This document shows, piece by piece, positions 1-9,134 of a DNA stretch of 64,000 bases (the first letter of the stretch is position 1; every line of letters starts with the position of its first letter). Where the stretch lies: the NCBI RefSeq assembly GCF_013283835.1, contig NZ_CP054052.1, positions 124,001 to 188,000 on the forward strand, given 5' to 3'. A program made the position numbers and the translations under genes. Below the pieces are notes generated by a model. The model was not told the origin of the DNA and searched no databases. It was given only the letters and a program-made list of their open reading frames with translations. The stretch comes from Poseidonibacter lekithochrous. Lineage in GTDB: Bacteria > Campylobacterota > Campylobacteria > Campylobacterales > Arcobacteraceae.

Positions 1-482
1 GCACCAATTAATGTAAATCCAGAGTCGATTAATTCGCTCGCTAAATCTACTGATCTTGGGTGAACTGTAAATGGTAAGTCTAATAATGCTCCTGAACTTG
101 TTCTTACAATTCCAGAGTTATTAATAGTTTTGATATTTGAAGCAATTACACCTTCTATTCCCATAGAGTAAGCTGTTCTTGCAATTGCACCAATATTTCC
201 AACATCAGTTAATCCATCTAAAACTAAGATGAAGTTCATATTTTTGAAGTTTTTAATTGGAGCATAGTCAAATTGTTCTAATTTTAAAAAGAAACCTTGA
301 TGATTTCCGCCTTTTGCTAGTGCTTGAGCTTTTTGATTATCCACTTTGTGAATTTTTTTGTCAAGTCTTGCAAATTGTGTAAAAAGTTTTTTATCAATTT
401 CTTTTGAAAGAAAAACTTCTTCTATTAGTTCTGGGTGTTTTTCTAGTACGTAAAGTACGATTTGTTTTCCATATATTATCAT
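1..482 (-). CDS. rlmB: 23S rRNA (guanosine-2'-O)-methyltransferase RlmB, 3' part cut by window edge
   Basis: Translating the minus strand from the ATG at 482 gives 160 codons that run off the left edge, so the C-terminal part is missing. The protein begins MIIYGKQIVLYVLEKHPEL, the small N-terminal substrate-binding domain of TrmH/SpoU-family enzymes, then a linker with GGNHQGFF. The SpoU methyltransferase core starts with LVLDGLTDVGNIGAIARTA, which is motif 1 with its conserved N and R. RlmB methylates the ribose of a conserved guanosine in the 23S rRNA peptidyl-transferase loop using S-adenosylmethionine. The family call is firm; the choice of RlmB over other SpoU paralogues rests on the N-terminal domain. 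It lies downstream of rsmI on the same strand but probably has its own promoter just before its start. Confidence 0.85.
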   Translation of the reverse strand, partial: MIIYGKQIVLYVLEKHPELIEEVFLSKEIDKKLFTQFARLDKKIHKVDNQKAQALAKGGNHQGFFLKLEQFDYAPIKNFKNMNFILVLDGLTDVGNIGAIARTAYSMGIEGVIASNIKTINNSGIVRTSSGALLDLPFTVHPRSVDLASELIDSGFTLIG

Positions 483-486
483 GGCT

Positions 487-500
487 AGATTTTATCTAAA
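487..500 (-). promoter_or_regulatory. Putative -10 promoter of rlmB, leaderless arrangement
   Basis: On the minus strand TTTAGATAAAATCT ends just before the rlmB ATG, with 6 nt between the TAAAAT hexamer and the start codon. Initiation at the usual 6-7 nt from the -10 box would begin the mRNA at or next to the ATG, and no Shine-Dalgarno sequence is visible. The same 14-mer precedes mqnP at 3012-3025. Promoter function is inferred. Confidence 0.45.
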
Positions 501-662
501 ATTACTTGATAAACCTCTTTTACTATATTATTTTTCATTATTTTGCACTAGATATAACTAGTATTTAAAAAAGACAAATTTGAGGGTTAATTAAATAGTA
601 TAAAGATTTGCTGTTAAATAGTGTGAGTTTGTAGAAAATACAGGAGAATAAGAAAAAAGAGT

Positions 663-1481
663 TTAGTCTCTTTCTTCCATTAATTCTTGGTAAATCTCTT
701 TTGTTTTTCTTCCCGTCATTTTAGATATTAATTTTGCTTTTACTTTTGGAGCTAAATCAAGGTCTTGGATGTCCTTTAATTCAAGGCTTGAACCACATGT
801 TTCAACTGGTTCAATTACTACAACCCATTCCCCTTTTATATTAATATCTTGGAACTCTTCAAATAAATTTTTCGAAGAATTTTTGTAAGTTTTTTGGTGA
901 AGTTTTGTTATTTCTTTTGCTAAAAATACTGTTCTGTTTTCATCTTTTGTAGCTAATTCTTCTAATAATTTTAGAAGTCTATGTGGAGATTCATATAAAA
1001 TCGCAAGTTTATCATCATGTAAAATTGCATCTAGTTTTGAACTTCTCTCCGCGCCTTTATGGGCTAAGAATCCATGAAATGAAAATGTAGTATTAATAAA
1101 ACCACTCATTGCATACGCTGTTAAAACGGCATTTGCTCCTGGTAATACATCATATTCAATATTGTTTTTAATACAGTAATCAACTAGTGTAGCACCTGGG
1201 TCTGAAACGCATGGCATACCAGCATCACTTACGTAAACAACATTTTTAGTAAAAGTATCAATTGTTAAAGTTTTTAAAACTTGATTTTCATTGTGAGAAT
1301 GAAATGATTTGTATTCTTTGTTTGAAAAGTCTAGGTCGTTTCTTTCACCTAGTAGATTTAGAAGTTTTTTTGTGACTCTTGTATCTTCACAAAAAATTAG
1401 TTCCGCCTCCAATAAAGTGTTTAAAGACCTTAAAGACATGTCTTCAAGGTTACCTATTGGAGTGGGAACTAAGCACAGCAT
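663..1481 (-). CDS. rsmI: 16S rRNA (cytidine-1402-2'-O)-methyltransferase RsmI
   Basis: This 272-residue protein is of usual length for RsmI, a tetrapyrrole-methylase-fold enzyme that methylates C1402 of 16S rRNA in the ribosomal P site. Visible motifs are the N-terminal LVPTPIGNLEDMSLR, then FCEDTRVTKKLL, VSDAGMPCVSDPGATLV and LPGANAVLTA, then SFHGFL and ESPHRL. All are family hallmarks in the expected order. It follows rpmE on the minus strand with a 9-bp gap, so the two are probably cotranscribed as part of a translation-maintenance block with miaA. Its start ATG at 1481 is the only sensible one because the LVPTPIGN motif begins within four residues of it. Confidence 0.96.
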   Translation of the reverse strand: MLCLVPTPIGNLEDMSLRSLNTLLEAELIFCEDTRVTKKLLNLLGERNDLDFSNKEYKSFHSHNENQVLKTLTIDTFTKNVVYVSDAGMPCVSDPGATLVDYCIKNNIEYDVLPGANAVLTAYAMSGFINTTFSFHGFLAHKGAERSSKLDAILHDDKLAILYESPHRLLKLLEELATKDENRTVFLAKEITKLHQKTYKNSSKNLFEEFQDINIKGEWVVVIEPVETCGSSLELKDIQDLDLAPKVKAKLISKMTGRKTKEIYQELMEERD

Positions 1482-1490
1482 TGTAAATAA

Positions 1491-1694
1491 TTACTTAGCA
1501 GCTGCGTATTTAGCTTTGAATTTCTCAACTCTACCAGCAGCATCAACAATTTTTTGCTCTCCAGTAAAGAATGGGTGACAAGCATTACAAATATCAATTC
1601 TCATAGTTTCAACATTTGATTTAGTTTCAAACGAGTTACCACAAGCACAAGATACTGAACATACTTTATAATCTGGGTGTATATCTTTTTTCAC
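1491..1694 (-). CDS. rpmE: 50S ribosomal protein L31, GTG start
   Basis: This encodes a 67-residue L31 of the large ribosomal subunit. It has the conserved start KKDIHPDYK and paired cysteines (CSVSCACG and [11 protein letters not shown]), which is the zinc-binding C+ form. An open frame extends 11 codons upstream to an ATG at 1727. However, the conserved N-terminus begins at a GTG (complement of 1692-1694) with AAGGAA placed 7 nt upstream, so I take GTG as the start. It is between miaA and rsmI on the same strand. Because the protein keeps its zinc cysteines it is the form that zinc-starved cells usually replace with a cysteine-free paralogue; no such paralogue is seen here, although znuABC lies elsewhere in the window. 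Confidence 0.95.
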   Translation of the reverse strand: MKKDIHPDYKVCSVSCACGNSFETKSNVETMRIDICNACHPFFTGEQKIVDAAGRVEKFKAKYAAAK

Positions 1695-1774
1695 GCCATA
1701 TTCCTTATATAAATTAATGTAAAACAAAAGATCAAATCTATGTTGTCCTTTATTAAACTCTTTGTAAGGCGGGA

Positions 1775-2653
1775 TTATAGCGAAAAATACTTAAGTATAT
1801 CTGAATTTAAGTTTTGTATTATATTGGATTCTTGTTTGCCATTAAATTGACCTTTATTAAAAGTATTTTGTCTTTTTGCTAGTTTGGCTGTATTTAAGGC
1901 AACTTTCTCTTCTAGTTGTTCTTTATTTATTTTTCCATCTAAGAACTCTAAAGTTTCAATAATTCCAATTGATGACATTGCATTTGGTTCTCTTGTGTAT
2001 TTTCTCTCTAAATAAATTACTTCATCAATGATTCCATCCTTCATCATTAGTTTAGTTCTTAAAGAGATTCTTTTTCTTAATTCATCTCTATCCCATAAAA
2101 TTTCAAATATTTTAAGATCAGGAGCTATTGGTGTTTTTGGGTTTTGTTTGAAATACTCACTAGGAGTTAATTGGCTGTCTTTATAAATTGCATAGGCTTT
2201 CTCAACTCTGTATCTATCAGTCTTTTTGATTCTTTCCATATAATCTTTATCAAGACTATAAAGTAAATCATAAGCTTCCTCAACTGGAATATCAAGTTTT
2301 ATTTTTGAATCTACACCAACTGATAATCCCTCAACTAAGGCTTTTAAGTAAAATCCTGTACCACCTACGATAATAAGGTTGTTATTGTTCTGTAAAGCAT
2401 ACTCTTTTGCTTTTTTATAACAATCAATAAATTGTATTACATCAAATTCTTCATTTGGATAAACTTCATCTATTCCAAAATGAATAATATCTCCTCTCTC
2501 TTCTATTGTAGGTTTTGCAGAGGCAATATCTATTTCTTTATATACTGATAATGAGTCAAGTGATAATATAATTGAGTTTGTTTTTTGGGCGATATCTAAT
2601 GATAGTCCAGTTTTTCCTGAGGCAGTTGAGCCAATAATTGCAATTTCTTTCAT
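1775..2653 (-). CDS. miaA: tRNA dimethylallyltransferase MiaA
   Basis: This 292-residue enzyme transfers a dimethylallyl group to N6 of adenosine 37 in tRNAs that read codons starting with U. The N-terminus holds the P-loop GSTASGKTG (about residues 8-16), followed by [20 protein letters not shown], where the conserved DS and the AKPT motif bind substrate. [10 protein letters not shown] is the next family hallmark, near residue 97. Length is slightly below the common 300-310 residues, with a shortened C-terminal zone. It is on the minus strand 35 bp downstream of a small lipoprotein gene and 80 bp upstream of rpmE, which fits a loose operon of RNA-modification genes. Confidence 0.96.
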   Translation of the reverse strand: MKEIAIIGSTASGKTGLSLDIAQKTNSIILSLDSLSVYKEIDIASAKPTIEERGDIIHFGIDEVYPNEEFDVIQFIDCYKKAKEYALQNNNNLIIVGGTGFYLKALVEGLSVGVDSKIKLDIPVEEAYDLLYSLDKDYMERIKKTDRYRVEKAYAIYKDSQLTPSEYFKQNPKTPIAPDLKIFEILWDRDELRKRISLRTKLMMKDGIIDEVIYLERKYTREPNAMSSIGIIETLEFLDGKINKEQLEEKVALNTAKLAKRQNTFNKGQFNGKQESNIIQNLNSDILKYFSL

Positions 2654-2688
2654 ATTGCAATTTTAGCTAAGTTTTTGTGAAAATATCT

Positions 2689-2883
2689 TTATTTTTCACT
2701 CTTACATTTTTCTAATTCTAATGTAAGTCTATTTATCTCTTTTTCTTTCTCTATTAGTTTATTTAGTAATTCAGATACATCTTGTTTACTAGAATCTAAT
2801 ACATCAGATTCTGTCTTTGTACTACACGCACTAAAAAATAAAGTAATACCTAATGTTAATATTAAAATTTTAATTGTTTTCAT
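2689..2883 (-). CDS. Small predicted lipoprotein with coiled-coil tail
   Basis: This encodes a 64-residue protein with a charged N-terminus, a hydrophobic stretch and a lipobox FSAC with the acylated cysteine at residue 20, so it should be exported and lipid-anchored. After the cysteine only about 44 residues remain. Their second half (ELLNKLIEKEKEINRLTLEL) has heptad-like spacing of leucine and isoleucine that suggests a short coiled coil, perhaps for self-association. No function can be assigned. It is the first gene of the minus-strand block leading into miaA. Small size and lack of homology evidence leave some doubt, but the signal sequence argues strongly for a real gene. Confidence 0.75.
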   Translation of the reverse strand: MKTIKILILTLGITLFFSACSTKTESDVLDSSKQDVSELLNKLIEKEKEINRLTLELEKCKSEK

Positions 2884-3011
2884 TTGTCCTGCTTGTTATA
2901 TAATAATTGTTAAATAAATAACTTTTAATACAATTTTATCTTTTTTAAAATTAAAGGCTTTTAAAAAAATGAAGATTTAATCAAAAGGTTTTCAACTTAT
3001 CTTTTTAATTA

Positions 3012-3025
3012 TTTAGATAAAATCT
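3012..3025 (+). promoter_or_regulatory. Putative -10 promoter of mqnP, leaderless arrangement
   Basis: TTTAGATAAAATCT, identical to the element before rlmB, ends 5 nt before the mqnP ATG; TAAAAT lies 7 nt from it. No Shine-Dalgarno sequence is present between them. Transcription would begin at or next to the start codon. Confidence 0.45.
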
Positions 3026-3030
3026 GCTTC

Positions 3031-3888
3031 ATGGAAAAACTGCTAAAAAAAATTAACGATTTCAATGAACTAGTAATGTTCAAACACTCAATCTTTTCAC
3101 TACCATTTATCTTTATAGCAATGGTTGTAGCTGCTCAAGGTTGGTTTGGTTTTAAACTAATGTTTCTTGGTATTCTTGCTGCTTTAAGTGCAAGAAACTT
3201 TGCAATGGGATTCAACAGATATATGGATAGAGATATTGATGCTCTAAATCCAAGAACTGTGAATAGACCAAATGTTGATGGAAGAATCTCTGCTTCTCAA
3301 ATGTTACTATTTACTATTGCCAATGCTTTAGGGTTTATTGTTGTTGCTTATTTTGTAAATGATTTAGCTTTTTATTTATCAGTTCCAATTTTATTAATAA
3401 TTGGTTCTTACTCTTACTTTAAAAGATTCTCTTATTTAGCTCATGTTATTTTGGGTATTTCTTTAGCTCTTGCTCCTATTGCTGGTGTTGTTGCTGTTAG
3501 TGAATCTATTCCTTTATGGTCTGTATTATTAAGTATTGGGGTTATGTTCTGGGTTGCTGGATTTGACTTATTATACTCATTACAAGATATTGAAGTGGAT
3601 AAGAAATTAAATCTTCATTCAATTCCTTCAAAATTTGGTCCTCAAAAAACAATGCTTATTTCAAAAGTATTTCATATATTAACTGTAATCTTTTGGCTTT
3701 TATTTGTAATAAGCTCAGATAGTTCTACTTTTGCTTATATTGCAGTATTAATAAGTGCAATTATGTTGACATATGAACACTATTTAGTAAATAAAGATTT
3801 TACTAAAATTGATAAAGCATTTTTTACAGTGAACGGATATTTGGGAATAATTTTCTTCATTTTAATAGTTTTAGACAATATATTTTAG
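3031..3888 (+). CDS. mqnP: Menaquinone biosynthesis prenyltransferase MqnP (UbiA family)
   Basis: This 285-residue integral membrane protein belongs to the UbiA prenyltransferase superfamily. Its first aspartate motif NRYMDRDID (about residues 62-70) and second motif YSLQDIEVDKK (about 182-192) bind the prenyl diphosphate through magnesium, and they are separated by hydrophobic helices as expected. The N-terminus NDFNELVMFKHSIFSLPF is typical of MqnP in the futalosine route, which attaches the prenyl tail during menaquinone synthesis in Campylobacterota; the family's choice over UbiA itself is inferred from that sequence and lineage. It stands alone between divergent minus-strand genes and a downstream GGDEF gene, with a promoter that implies a leaderless transcript. 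Confidence 0.92.
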   Translation: MEKLLKKINDFNELVMFKHSIFSLPFIFIAMVVAAQGWFGFKLMFLGILAALSARNFAMGFNRYMDRDIDALNPRTVNRPNVDGRISASQMLLFTIANALGFIVVAYFVNDLAFYLSVPILLIIGSYSYFKRFSYLAHVILGISLALAPIAGVVAVSESIPLWSVLLSIGVMFWVAGFDLLYSLQDIEVDKKLNLHSIPSKFGPQKTMLISKVFHILTVIFWLLFVISSDSSTFAYIAVLISAIMLTYEHYLVNKDFTKIDKAFFTVNGYLGIIFFILIVLDNIF

Positions 3889-3986
3889 AAATAAGATAAA
3901 AAGTTACATTATTTGTTATAAATAATATTAAACTTTATGTATTTTTTCTGTATAATTTTCCAAATTCTTGTAAGGAATAAATAAAT

Positions 3987-4790
3987 ATGGGTAATAAATT
4001 AAAAGAAGTAACATACTTAACTATTAAAAATTTAAAAAATAATGACATCATTTTACCAGGTGAATACTCTACACATTTTGCAAATATAGCAAGAGATATG
4101 GAAGTAGATATTACTAATGAAGAAGTAGTTTTAAAAGATTTACATCAAAATTGTGAAAGAATGGACAAAATTGTAAAGAATACAAGTGATAGTCTTGATT
4201 CTATTCATGATTCAACTAAAAAAGCACAAGTGGCAATTGTAAACAAAGATGAAGCCTCTTTAGCTTCTATTACAAATGAATTAAGTGAGATGCAAAAACA
4301 GATCAAATTCTTACAAAAAGAGTTGTTCTCTGATGCTTTAACTGGAGCATACAATAGAAAATGGTTTGCTGATTATTATTTAGATGATGGAAAATTCCAA
4401 AATGATGGAAAAATGGCATTTATAGATTTAAATAAATTCAAAATTATTAATGATACTCATGGGCACTTATTAGGAGACTTAGTACTAAAATATTTAGTTA
4501 AGTTTTTACAAAAAGAGTTAGCTTATGAAGGTGTTAATGTTATGAGATATGCTGGTGATGAATTCATGGTATTATTCTCTGCTTCTGCTGTACAAAGAAT
4601 AAATGTAGAAGAAAAAATGAACGAAGCCCAAATAAAACTTGCAAAACAAAAATTAAAATCTACAAAAGTAAATGACTTACAATTTTCATTTTCTTATGGT
4701 CTAGTTGATTTTAAAACAAATGATACTTCAGATAATATTCTAGAAATAGCTGACGAGCTAATGTATGAGAATAAACAAAAAAATAGATAA
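3987..4790 (+). CDS. Cytoplasmic GGDEF-domain diguanylate cyclase
   Basis: This 267-residue protein makes cyclic di-GMP if active. The first 110 residues have no membrane segment and are rich in charged and coiled-coil-like stretches (for example ELSEMQKQIKFLQKEL). A GGDEF domain follows: DALTGAYNRKWF, FIDLNKFKIINDTHGH and the active-site loop RYAGDEF. AGDEF is a known functional variant of GGDEF. The inhibitory RxxD site that normally sits five residues before the loop is absent here (YEGV), so product inhibition at that site is not expected. The stimulus is unknown. It has its own upstream region after mqnP (98 bp) and lies just upstream of the tRNA-Arg gene. Confidence 0.88.
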   Translation: MGNKLKEVTYLTIKNLKNNDIILPGEYSTHFANIARDMEVDITNEEVVLKDLHQNCERMDKIVKNTSDSLDSIHDSTKKAQVAIVNKDEASLASITNELSEMQKQIKFLQKELFSDALTGAYNRKWFADYYLDDGKFQNDGKMAFIDLNKFKIINDTHGHLLGDLVLKYLVKFLQKELAYEGVNVMRYAGDEFMVLFSASAVQRINVEEKMNEAQIKLAKQKLKSTKVNDLQFSFSYGLVDFKTNDTSDNILEIADELMYENKQKNR

Positions 4791-4842
4791 ACTATTATAA
4801 TATTAAGTTTATCTATGCTACTATTCCAGTCTTCAAATAAGC

Positions 4843-4919
4843 GCGTCTGTGGCTCAACTGGATAGAGCACTGGGTTTCGGCCCCGGCGGTTGGGGGTTCG
4901 AATCCCTCCAGGCGTACCA
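4843..4919 (+). tRNA. tRNA-Arg, anticodon UCG
   Basis: A full cloverleaf can be folded by hand. The acceptor GCGTCTG pairs with CAGGCGT (with G-U pairs), the D stem is GCTC/GAGC, and the anticodon stem CTGGG/CCCGG encloses the loop TTTCGGC, giving anticodon TCG (reads CGA). The variable loop has 5 nt, and the T stem GGGGG/CCCTC has loop TTCGAAT. The CCA end is encoded at 4917-4919. Length is 77 nt. A TATAAT at 4796-4801 could be its -10 box, and a strong terminator follows directly at 4921. Confidence 0.96.
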
Positions 4920-4920
4920 T

Positions 4921-4967
4921 AAAGCCAGATATAAAAACTTTTAGAGTTTTTGTGTCTGGCTTTTTTT
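4921..4967 (+). terminator. Rho-independent terminator of tRNA-Arg
   Basis: AAAGCCAGA pairs with TCTGGCTTT and the inner AAAAACT pairs with AGTTTTT around a TTTAG loop region. Seven T residues end the structure. It begins 2 nt after the CCA of the tRNA. Confidence 0.88.
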
Positions 4968-4986
4968 ATATCTAAAATTTATTTTC
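4930..4986. repeat. Copy 1 of imperfect direct repeat flanking 5087-5935
   Basis: The 22-mer at 4930-4951 and the 16-mer TCTAAAATTTATTTTC at 4971-4986 recur exactly at 5977-5998 and 6017-6032, with nearly equal spacing (19 and 18 nt between them). The outer terminator arms differ between copies. In copy 2 the second block includes the last codons of the chemoreceptor gene on the minus strand, so copy 1 carries a short remnant resembling that gene end. Confidence 0.7.
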
Positions 4987-5086
4987 TCACTTAAAATTAT
5001 AGTTGTTTTTAATTATTTTTTACTACTTTTCTAGTTCCTTTGTATTATACTTTAGAGGAAAATTTTATAAGCTAGGAGATATTTAA

Positions 5087-5935
5087 ATGTTAAATAAAAG
5101 AGTACTATTTGTATTGTTATTTTGTATAAATCTTCTAGGAAGTGAAAAACTTTATTTAAAATATTTTGATGAAAATACGTATAGTTATTATGTCAAAGTA
5201 AATGGTATTACAAATCCTATAAAACTAGTGCAAATGACTGGAATTCCATATGTAATAGAATTAGAATCTCTAAGTAATAATATCAAACTTTTACATGGAA
5301 GTGCAGGCGCTCAAGGAACTAGCGTTCTAATAGATTATAACTATACTTATATTCTTGATATGAATAAAAAAAGTGTTGTTGGTTTTTTACAATATGACGA
5401 TGATAATGGACACTATACAAAAGAAGATAAAACACCTAAATGGAAATTAATAAAGAATTCACTTGTTGCAAAATATTTTTCGGAAGAAAAGAATCAATAT
5501 ATGAATATTGAGTTTTATTTCTCAGATATTAATAACTTAGAAGATAGTTCAAAAGAATTTCAAAAAATATACAAACAACTAAAAAATGCTATAAAAAATA
5601 AAGATTTATCGGCATTTTATTATAGTGTTTCTGTAGATTTTAAAACAGTAAATGGTGAGAATAGTGATTATAATAAGAAGAAGTTAGCATTTTCTGTACA
5701 AAATTTTATGAAAAATTTTGTGTATAAAAATGAATCTAATTCTTATATTATTTCATGGGAATTACTTGCTGAATACTTTCAAAACAATATTTATATAAAA
5801 AGAGAAGATGATTCAATTTGTTTACCTCAAGGAATATATAATAATCAGAAAAAATTAGATTCTTTTTTATGTTTTAAGAAATACAAATATACATGGTTAA
5901 TAAAAGATTTGATTTTAAGTGAAATAAAAAGATAG
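5087..5935 (+). CDS. Hypothetical secreted protein
   Basis: This encodes a 282-residue protein that starts with a hydrophobic signal-like segment (VLFVLLFCINLLGS) and is otherwise polar and rich in lysine, tyrosine and asparagine, so it is probably exported to the periplasm. I do not recognise a domain. The first half contains glycine and beta-type stretches (LVQMTGIPYVIELESL); the second half (EFQKIYKQLKNAIKNKDLSAFYYSVS) looks helical. An AGGAGA ribosome site precedes the ATG, and TATACT near 5045 could be the -10 box. It is an orphan between two related terminators and may have been inserted there, or arisen by a local duplication, between tRNA-Arg and the chemoreceptor gene. Confidence 0.75.
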   Translation: MLNKRVLFVLLFCINLLGSEKLYLKYFDENTYSYYVKVNGITNPIKLVQMTGIPYVIELESLSNNIKLLHGSAGAQGTSVLIDYNYTYILDMNKKSVVGFLQYDDDNGHYTKEDKTPKWKLIKNSLVAKYFSEEKNQYMNIEFYFSDINNLEDSSKEFQKIYKQLKNAIKNKDLSAFYYSVSVDFKTVNGENSDYNKKKLAFSVQNFMKNFVYKNESNSYIISWELLAEYFQNNIYIKREDDSICLPQGIYNNQKKLDSFLCFKKYKYTWLIKDLILSEIKR

Positions 5936-5968
5936 GTATTTTGTGTTTAAGTTTTTGAGTCTACTCTC

Positions 5969-6012
5969 AAGCTAGGTATAAAAACTTTTAGAGTTTTTAT
6001 ACCTAGCTTTTT
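5969..6012. terminator. Bidirectional terminator between convergent genes
   Basis: AAGCTAGGTATAAAAACT pairs with AGTTTTTATACCTAGCTT, an almost perfect 18-bp stem with T-rich ends in both directions. It serves the orphan secreted-protein gene and the convergent chemoreceptor gene. Its inner half is identical to that of the terminator after tRNA-Arg. Confidence 0.88.
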
Positions 6013-6032
6013 AATGTCTAAAATTTATTTTC
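5977..6032. repeat. Copy 2 of imperfect direct repeat flanking 5087-5935
   Basis: This matches 4930-4986 in its two end blocks of 22 and 16 nt. The 3' block overlaps the final codons of the minus-strand chemoreceptor gene. Confidence 0.7.
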
Positions 6033-9015
6033 CAATAAACTCTTTTTCATCAACATTCTCAACAACTCTTTTTGCAATATCTTTTGTACTCATTGCAATA
6101 TCTTTTGTTTGTCTAGCTACTGAGGCATTCTTTTGTGTTTGTTGATCTAATAATGAAACAGCATCATTAATCTGCTCTATTCCTGATAGTTGCTCTTGTG
6201 AGGTTTGAGTTACATTATCAATTAGATTAATAGTTTGGCTAATACTTTCATTTAGACTTGTATATCCAGCAGTCATTTTGCTAGCAATTTTTTTACCATC
6301 ATTTGCTTTCATTGAGGCATTTTCAACAAGTGCTTTAATCTCATTAGCAGCTTCTGCCGCACGATTTGCTAGGTTTCTAACTTCTCCTGCTACAACTGCA
6401 AAACCTTTTCCAGCTTCTCCCGCAGTAGCAGCTTCAACTGCTGCATTAAGTGATAAAATATTTGTTTGGAATGCAATTTGATCAATAATAGAAATAGCAT
6501 CGCTAATAGCACTTACTTGCTCATTTATTTCATCCATAGCAGTTGTTGTTTCATTTGCTAATGTTTGACCTTCATTTACTGATTTTGTTACTTTTTTTGC
6601 ATGAGAAGACATCTTTACGACGTTTTGTGTATTGTGACTAATACTCTCTGTCATCTCTTCTAAGGCTGCTGCTGTCTGCTCTAGTGATGCTGCTGCTTCA
6701 TTTGAAGAGATATTTAAAATATCTACATTCTCTAAAAGTACCTGTGCTGATTCATCGATTGTTAATCCATTCTTTTTATTCTCTATTAACATATTTGTAA
6801 TCATACAACCAACATTTAATATATGGCTTTCAACTTGACCTTGTGCATTTTTGATATTATTTGTAAAGTCTAGATTTGCATATGAATTTAAAACATCAGT
6901 AATTTTATTTACACTTCCACCAATTGTTTTATTCATCACTTCAAGCATTGCATTAATCTCTGATTTTAGCTCTTCTAGGTTTTCATTTGTAAGATTATAT
7001 TCAAGTCTTTGATATAAATATCCTTGTTTGATCTGTTCAACAATATGTTTTACTTCTTCCATAAATTTAATATCATCAATAATAATTTCTTTAGTTCTTG
7101 TAATATTATTGTTAACACTTTTTGCCATAGTTCCTATTTCGTCATTTTGTTCTAATTCAATTAAACTAGTGTCTTTAATCTCTTTATTTAAGAACCTAAA
7201 GAAGTTATCAACCCCTTGGGCTAGTTTTTGTACACTTAGTGAGATATTATTAGAAATTGAAATACCTAAAAATGATGATATTATTAAAATAAGTACTGAT
7301 AATAAAATATAAATTATCATTTCATTTCTTGCATTTTCTGATAAATTATGTGATTCAATAATTAAATCTTGCGCCAATTTATCATCAACTTTTTTAAGTA
7401 AGTTTATCTTTTGAGTGATTGTTCTAAACCAATATGAAGAGTCAACACCAAATCCACCAATATTTCTAGCAGTTAAGGCAATTCCTCTCATTTCATTTAC
7501 ATTATCAATGTCTAAACCTTGCATAGTTTCTTTGTAGAATTGTTTAGTAGCTTTATTTGCCGATGCTAAAAATGATTTAATAAAAGTATTTTGTTCTGTT
7601 ACTAAAGAAGTAAATTTACTTTTTGAGCTATCAGAGAATTTATCTGAGGCAAAAACATTTGCCATAACAGCTCTTTCAATTCCAGCTCTCTCTTTACTCA
7701 TTAAAAAGTTGTAAAATGAAATTAAACTTGATGTAATCTCTGAGTCTTTTGGAAGTTTTGAAATTAATGAAATAGTATCTAAGAACTGTGAATTCATATT
7801 AGTAAAAGATTCAATAGCATCTTTTGCAGAAATCTTTAACCCATCAATTTCTTTTCTTGATGAAAATACTGCTTCTATATTTCTCATTGATTTTTTTACA
7901 TTTTTTTGAATAAATTCTGGATATTCATTTATATTAATACTATTTACAACTCTTTTAAAGTTTGAATACTTTTCATTTGTAACTTCTCTTTGTTCTATAA
8001 TCTTTGATTTAAACTTAACACCTTTGCTCCCTAGGTAACCAGCTGTTGCACCTCTTTCTTTTTGAGTTTCATGTAATAAGTCTGAATAACTTTGTGCTAA
8101 AGTAATAGTATTTTTTAGTTTTTCATCATTTACCTGAATGTTTGAGCTGATAAAATTTTCTACTTTTTTTAGTTTATTTATTTTTGAAGTAATTTGTTCA
8201 AACCAAAAAGAAGAATCAACGCCAAAACCACCAATACTAGTAGTATTTAAAGCAATTTTTCTCATTCTGTTTACTTCATTTATTGCATCACCTTGTACAG
8301 TTTTTTTATAAAATGACAAAGTGTCTTCATTTGTAAGTTTTTCAAATGAATATAAAAAAGCATCTTGTTCCGCAACAAGTTTGTTAAACTTTAGTCTCAT
8401 TCCTTCCAAGAATTTATTTGATGAGAATGTTACTGCTCCAATTGCTCTTTCGATTCCTGCTCGCTCTTTTGCTAATAAAAAATTTGTATATGAATTTAAT
8501 TGTTGAGCCATATCTGTATTTGTAGAAAAAGATGATGATTTTCTTACAATTTCTAAGAAATTACTATTCATATTCGTATAATAAGCAATTGCAGTTTTAC
8601 CTGTAATATTCATTGAAGATATATCACTTCTCATTGATTGTAATTTTGATAGTTTATCAAAGGCACTTTTTACTAAATCTTGATATTTTTTATCATAATC
8701 TTTAATATTTATTTCATTCATAAACGAATGTAGTTGTTCTTTTTTCTTATTACTTAAGATTCTTTGTTTAGGAAGTTCTACTTTAAATTTTTCACCTTTA
8801 CTACCAAGAAAACCAGCTGTCATACCTCTTTCTTTTTGTAGTTCGTGAACTAGGGTTGTTATTTTGTTGGATAGAATAACTGAATGATTTAACATATTAT
8901 ATTGTATATATTCATGATAACGATCTAAACTTATTTTAACTGAGAGTATTATAATACCAAGAATAGGTAAGAGTAAGAGCAACTGGAGCTTATGTTTTAT
9001 TTTTAAATTATTCAT
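6025..9015 (-). CDS. Methyl-accepting chemotaxis protein with two tandem NIT sensor domains
   Basis: This 996-residue chemoreceptor has a transmembrane segment near residues 10-28, a long periplasmic region, and a second membrane segment near 560-585. The periplasm holds two NIT (nitrate/nitrite sensing type) domains. Each begins with QKERGxTAGxLGSKG (about residues 55 and 315) and ends with [12 protein letters not shown] (about 265 and 520), so the module is internally duplicated. A HAMP-like linker and the cytoplasmic signalling hairpin follow, with its tip around [20 protein letters not shown] (about 850-870). It should bind a small ligand outside and control the CheA kinase. The ligand is unknown; NIT homology suggests nitrate or nitrite. 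It ends in DEKEFIGK, much like the second chemoreceptor in this window. Confidence 0.93.
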   Translation of the reverse strand: MNNLKIKHKLQLLLLLPILGIIILSVKISLDRYHEYIQYNMLNHSVILSNKITTLVHELQKERGMTAGFLGSKGEKFKVELPKQRILSNKKKEQLHSFMNEINIKDYDKKYQDLVKSAFDKLSKLQSMRSDISSMNITGKTAIAYYTNMNSNFLEIVRKSSSFSTNTDMAQQLNSYTNFLLAKERAGIERAIGAVTFSSNKFLEGMRLKFNKLVAEQDAFLYSFEKLTNEDTLSFYKKTVQGDAINEVNRMRKIALNTTSIGGFGVDSSFWFEQITSKINKLKKVENFISSNIQVNDEKLKNTITLAQSYSDLLHETQKERGATAGYLGSKGVKFKSKIIEQREVTNEKYSNFKRVVNSININEYPEFIQKNVKKSMRNIEAVFSSRKEIDGLKISAKDAIESFTNMNSQFLDTISLISKLPKDSEITSSLISFYNFLMSKERAGIERAVMANVFASDKFSDSSKSKFTSLVTEQNTFIKSFLASANKATKQFYKETMQGLDIDNVNEMRGIALTARNIGGFGVDSSYWFRTITQKINLLKKVDDKLAQDLIIESHNLSENARNEMIIYILLSVLILIISSFLGISISNNISLSVQKLAQGVDNFFRFLNKEIKDTSLIELEQNDEIGTMAKSVNNNITRTKEIIIDDIKFMEEVKHIVEQIKQGYLYQRLEYNLTNENLEELKSEINAMLEVMNKTIGGSVNKITDVLNSYANLDFTNNIKNAQGQVESHILNVGCMITNMLIENKKNGLTIDESAQVLLENVDILNISSNEAAASLEQTAAALEEMTESISHNTQNVVKMSSHAKKVTKSVNEGQTLANETTTAMDEINEQVSAISDAISIIDQIAFQTNILSLNAAVEAATAGEAGKGFAVVAGEVRNLANRAAEAANEIKALVENASMKANDGKKIASKMTAGYTSLNESISQTINLIDNVTQTSQEQLSGIEQINDAVSLLDQQTQKNASVARQTKDIAMSTKDIAKRVVENVDEKEFIGK

Positions 9016-9134
9016 TTAATGCCTTATAAAGAAATAGAGGCATAAATTTAACATAATAGATGATGTTAATTCTTGCTATATATCAAGAATTAACATTTAA
9101 TAATTAAATTTTCGATTAAATAATCTAATTTAAC

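Noticed and set aside
481-561. Short plus-strand frame of 26 codons
   Set aside because: It overlaps the rlmB start, has no ribosome site and no recognisable protein features.
4843-6032. Integrative element using tRNA-Arg as attachment site
   Set aside because: The repeat starts after the tRNA and does not copy its 3' end, and no integrase gene is present; a small local duplication or insertion is more likely.
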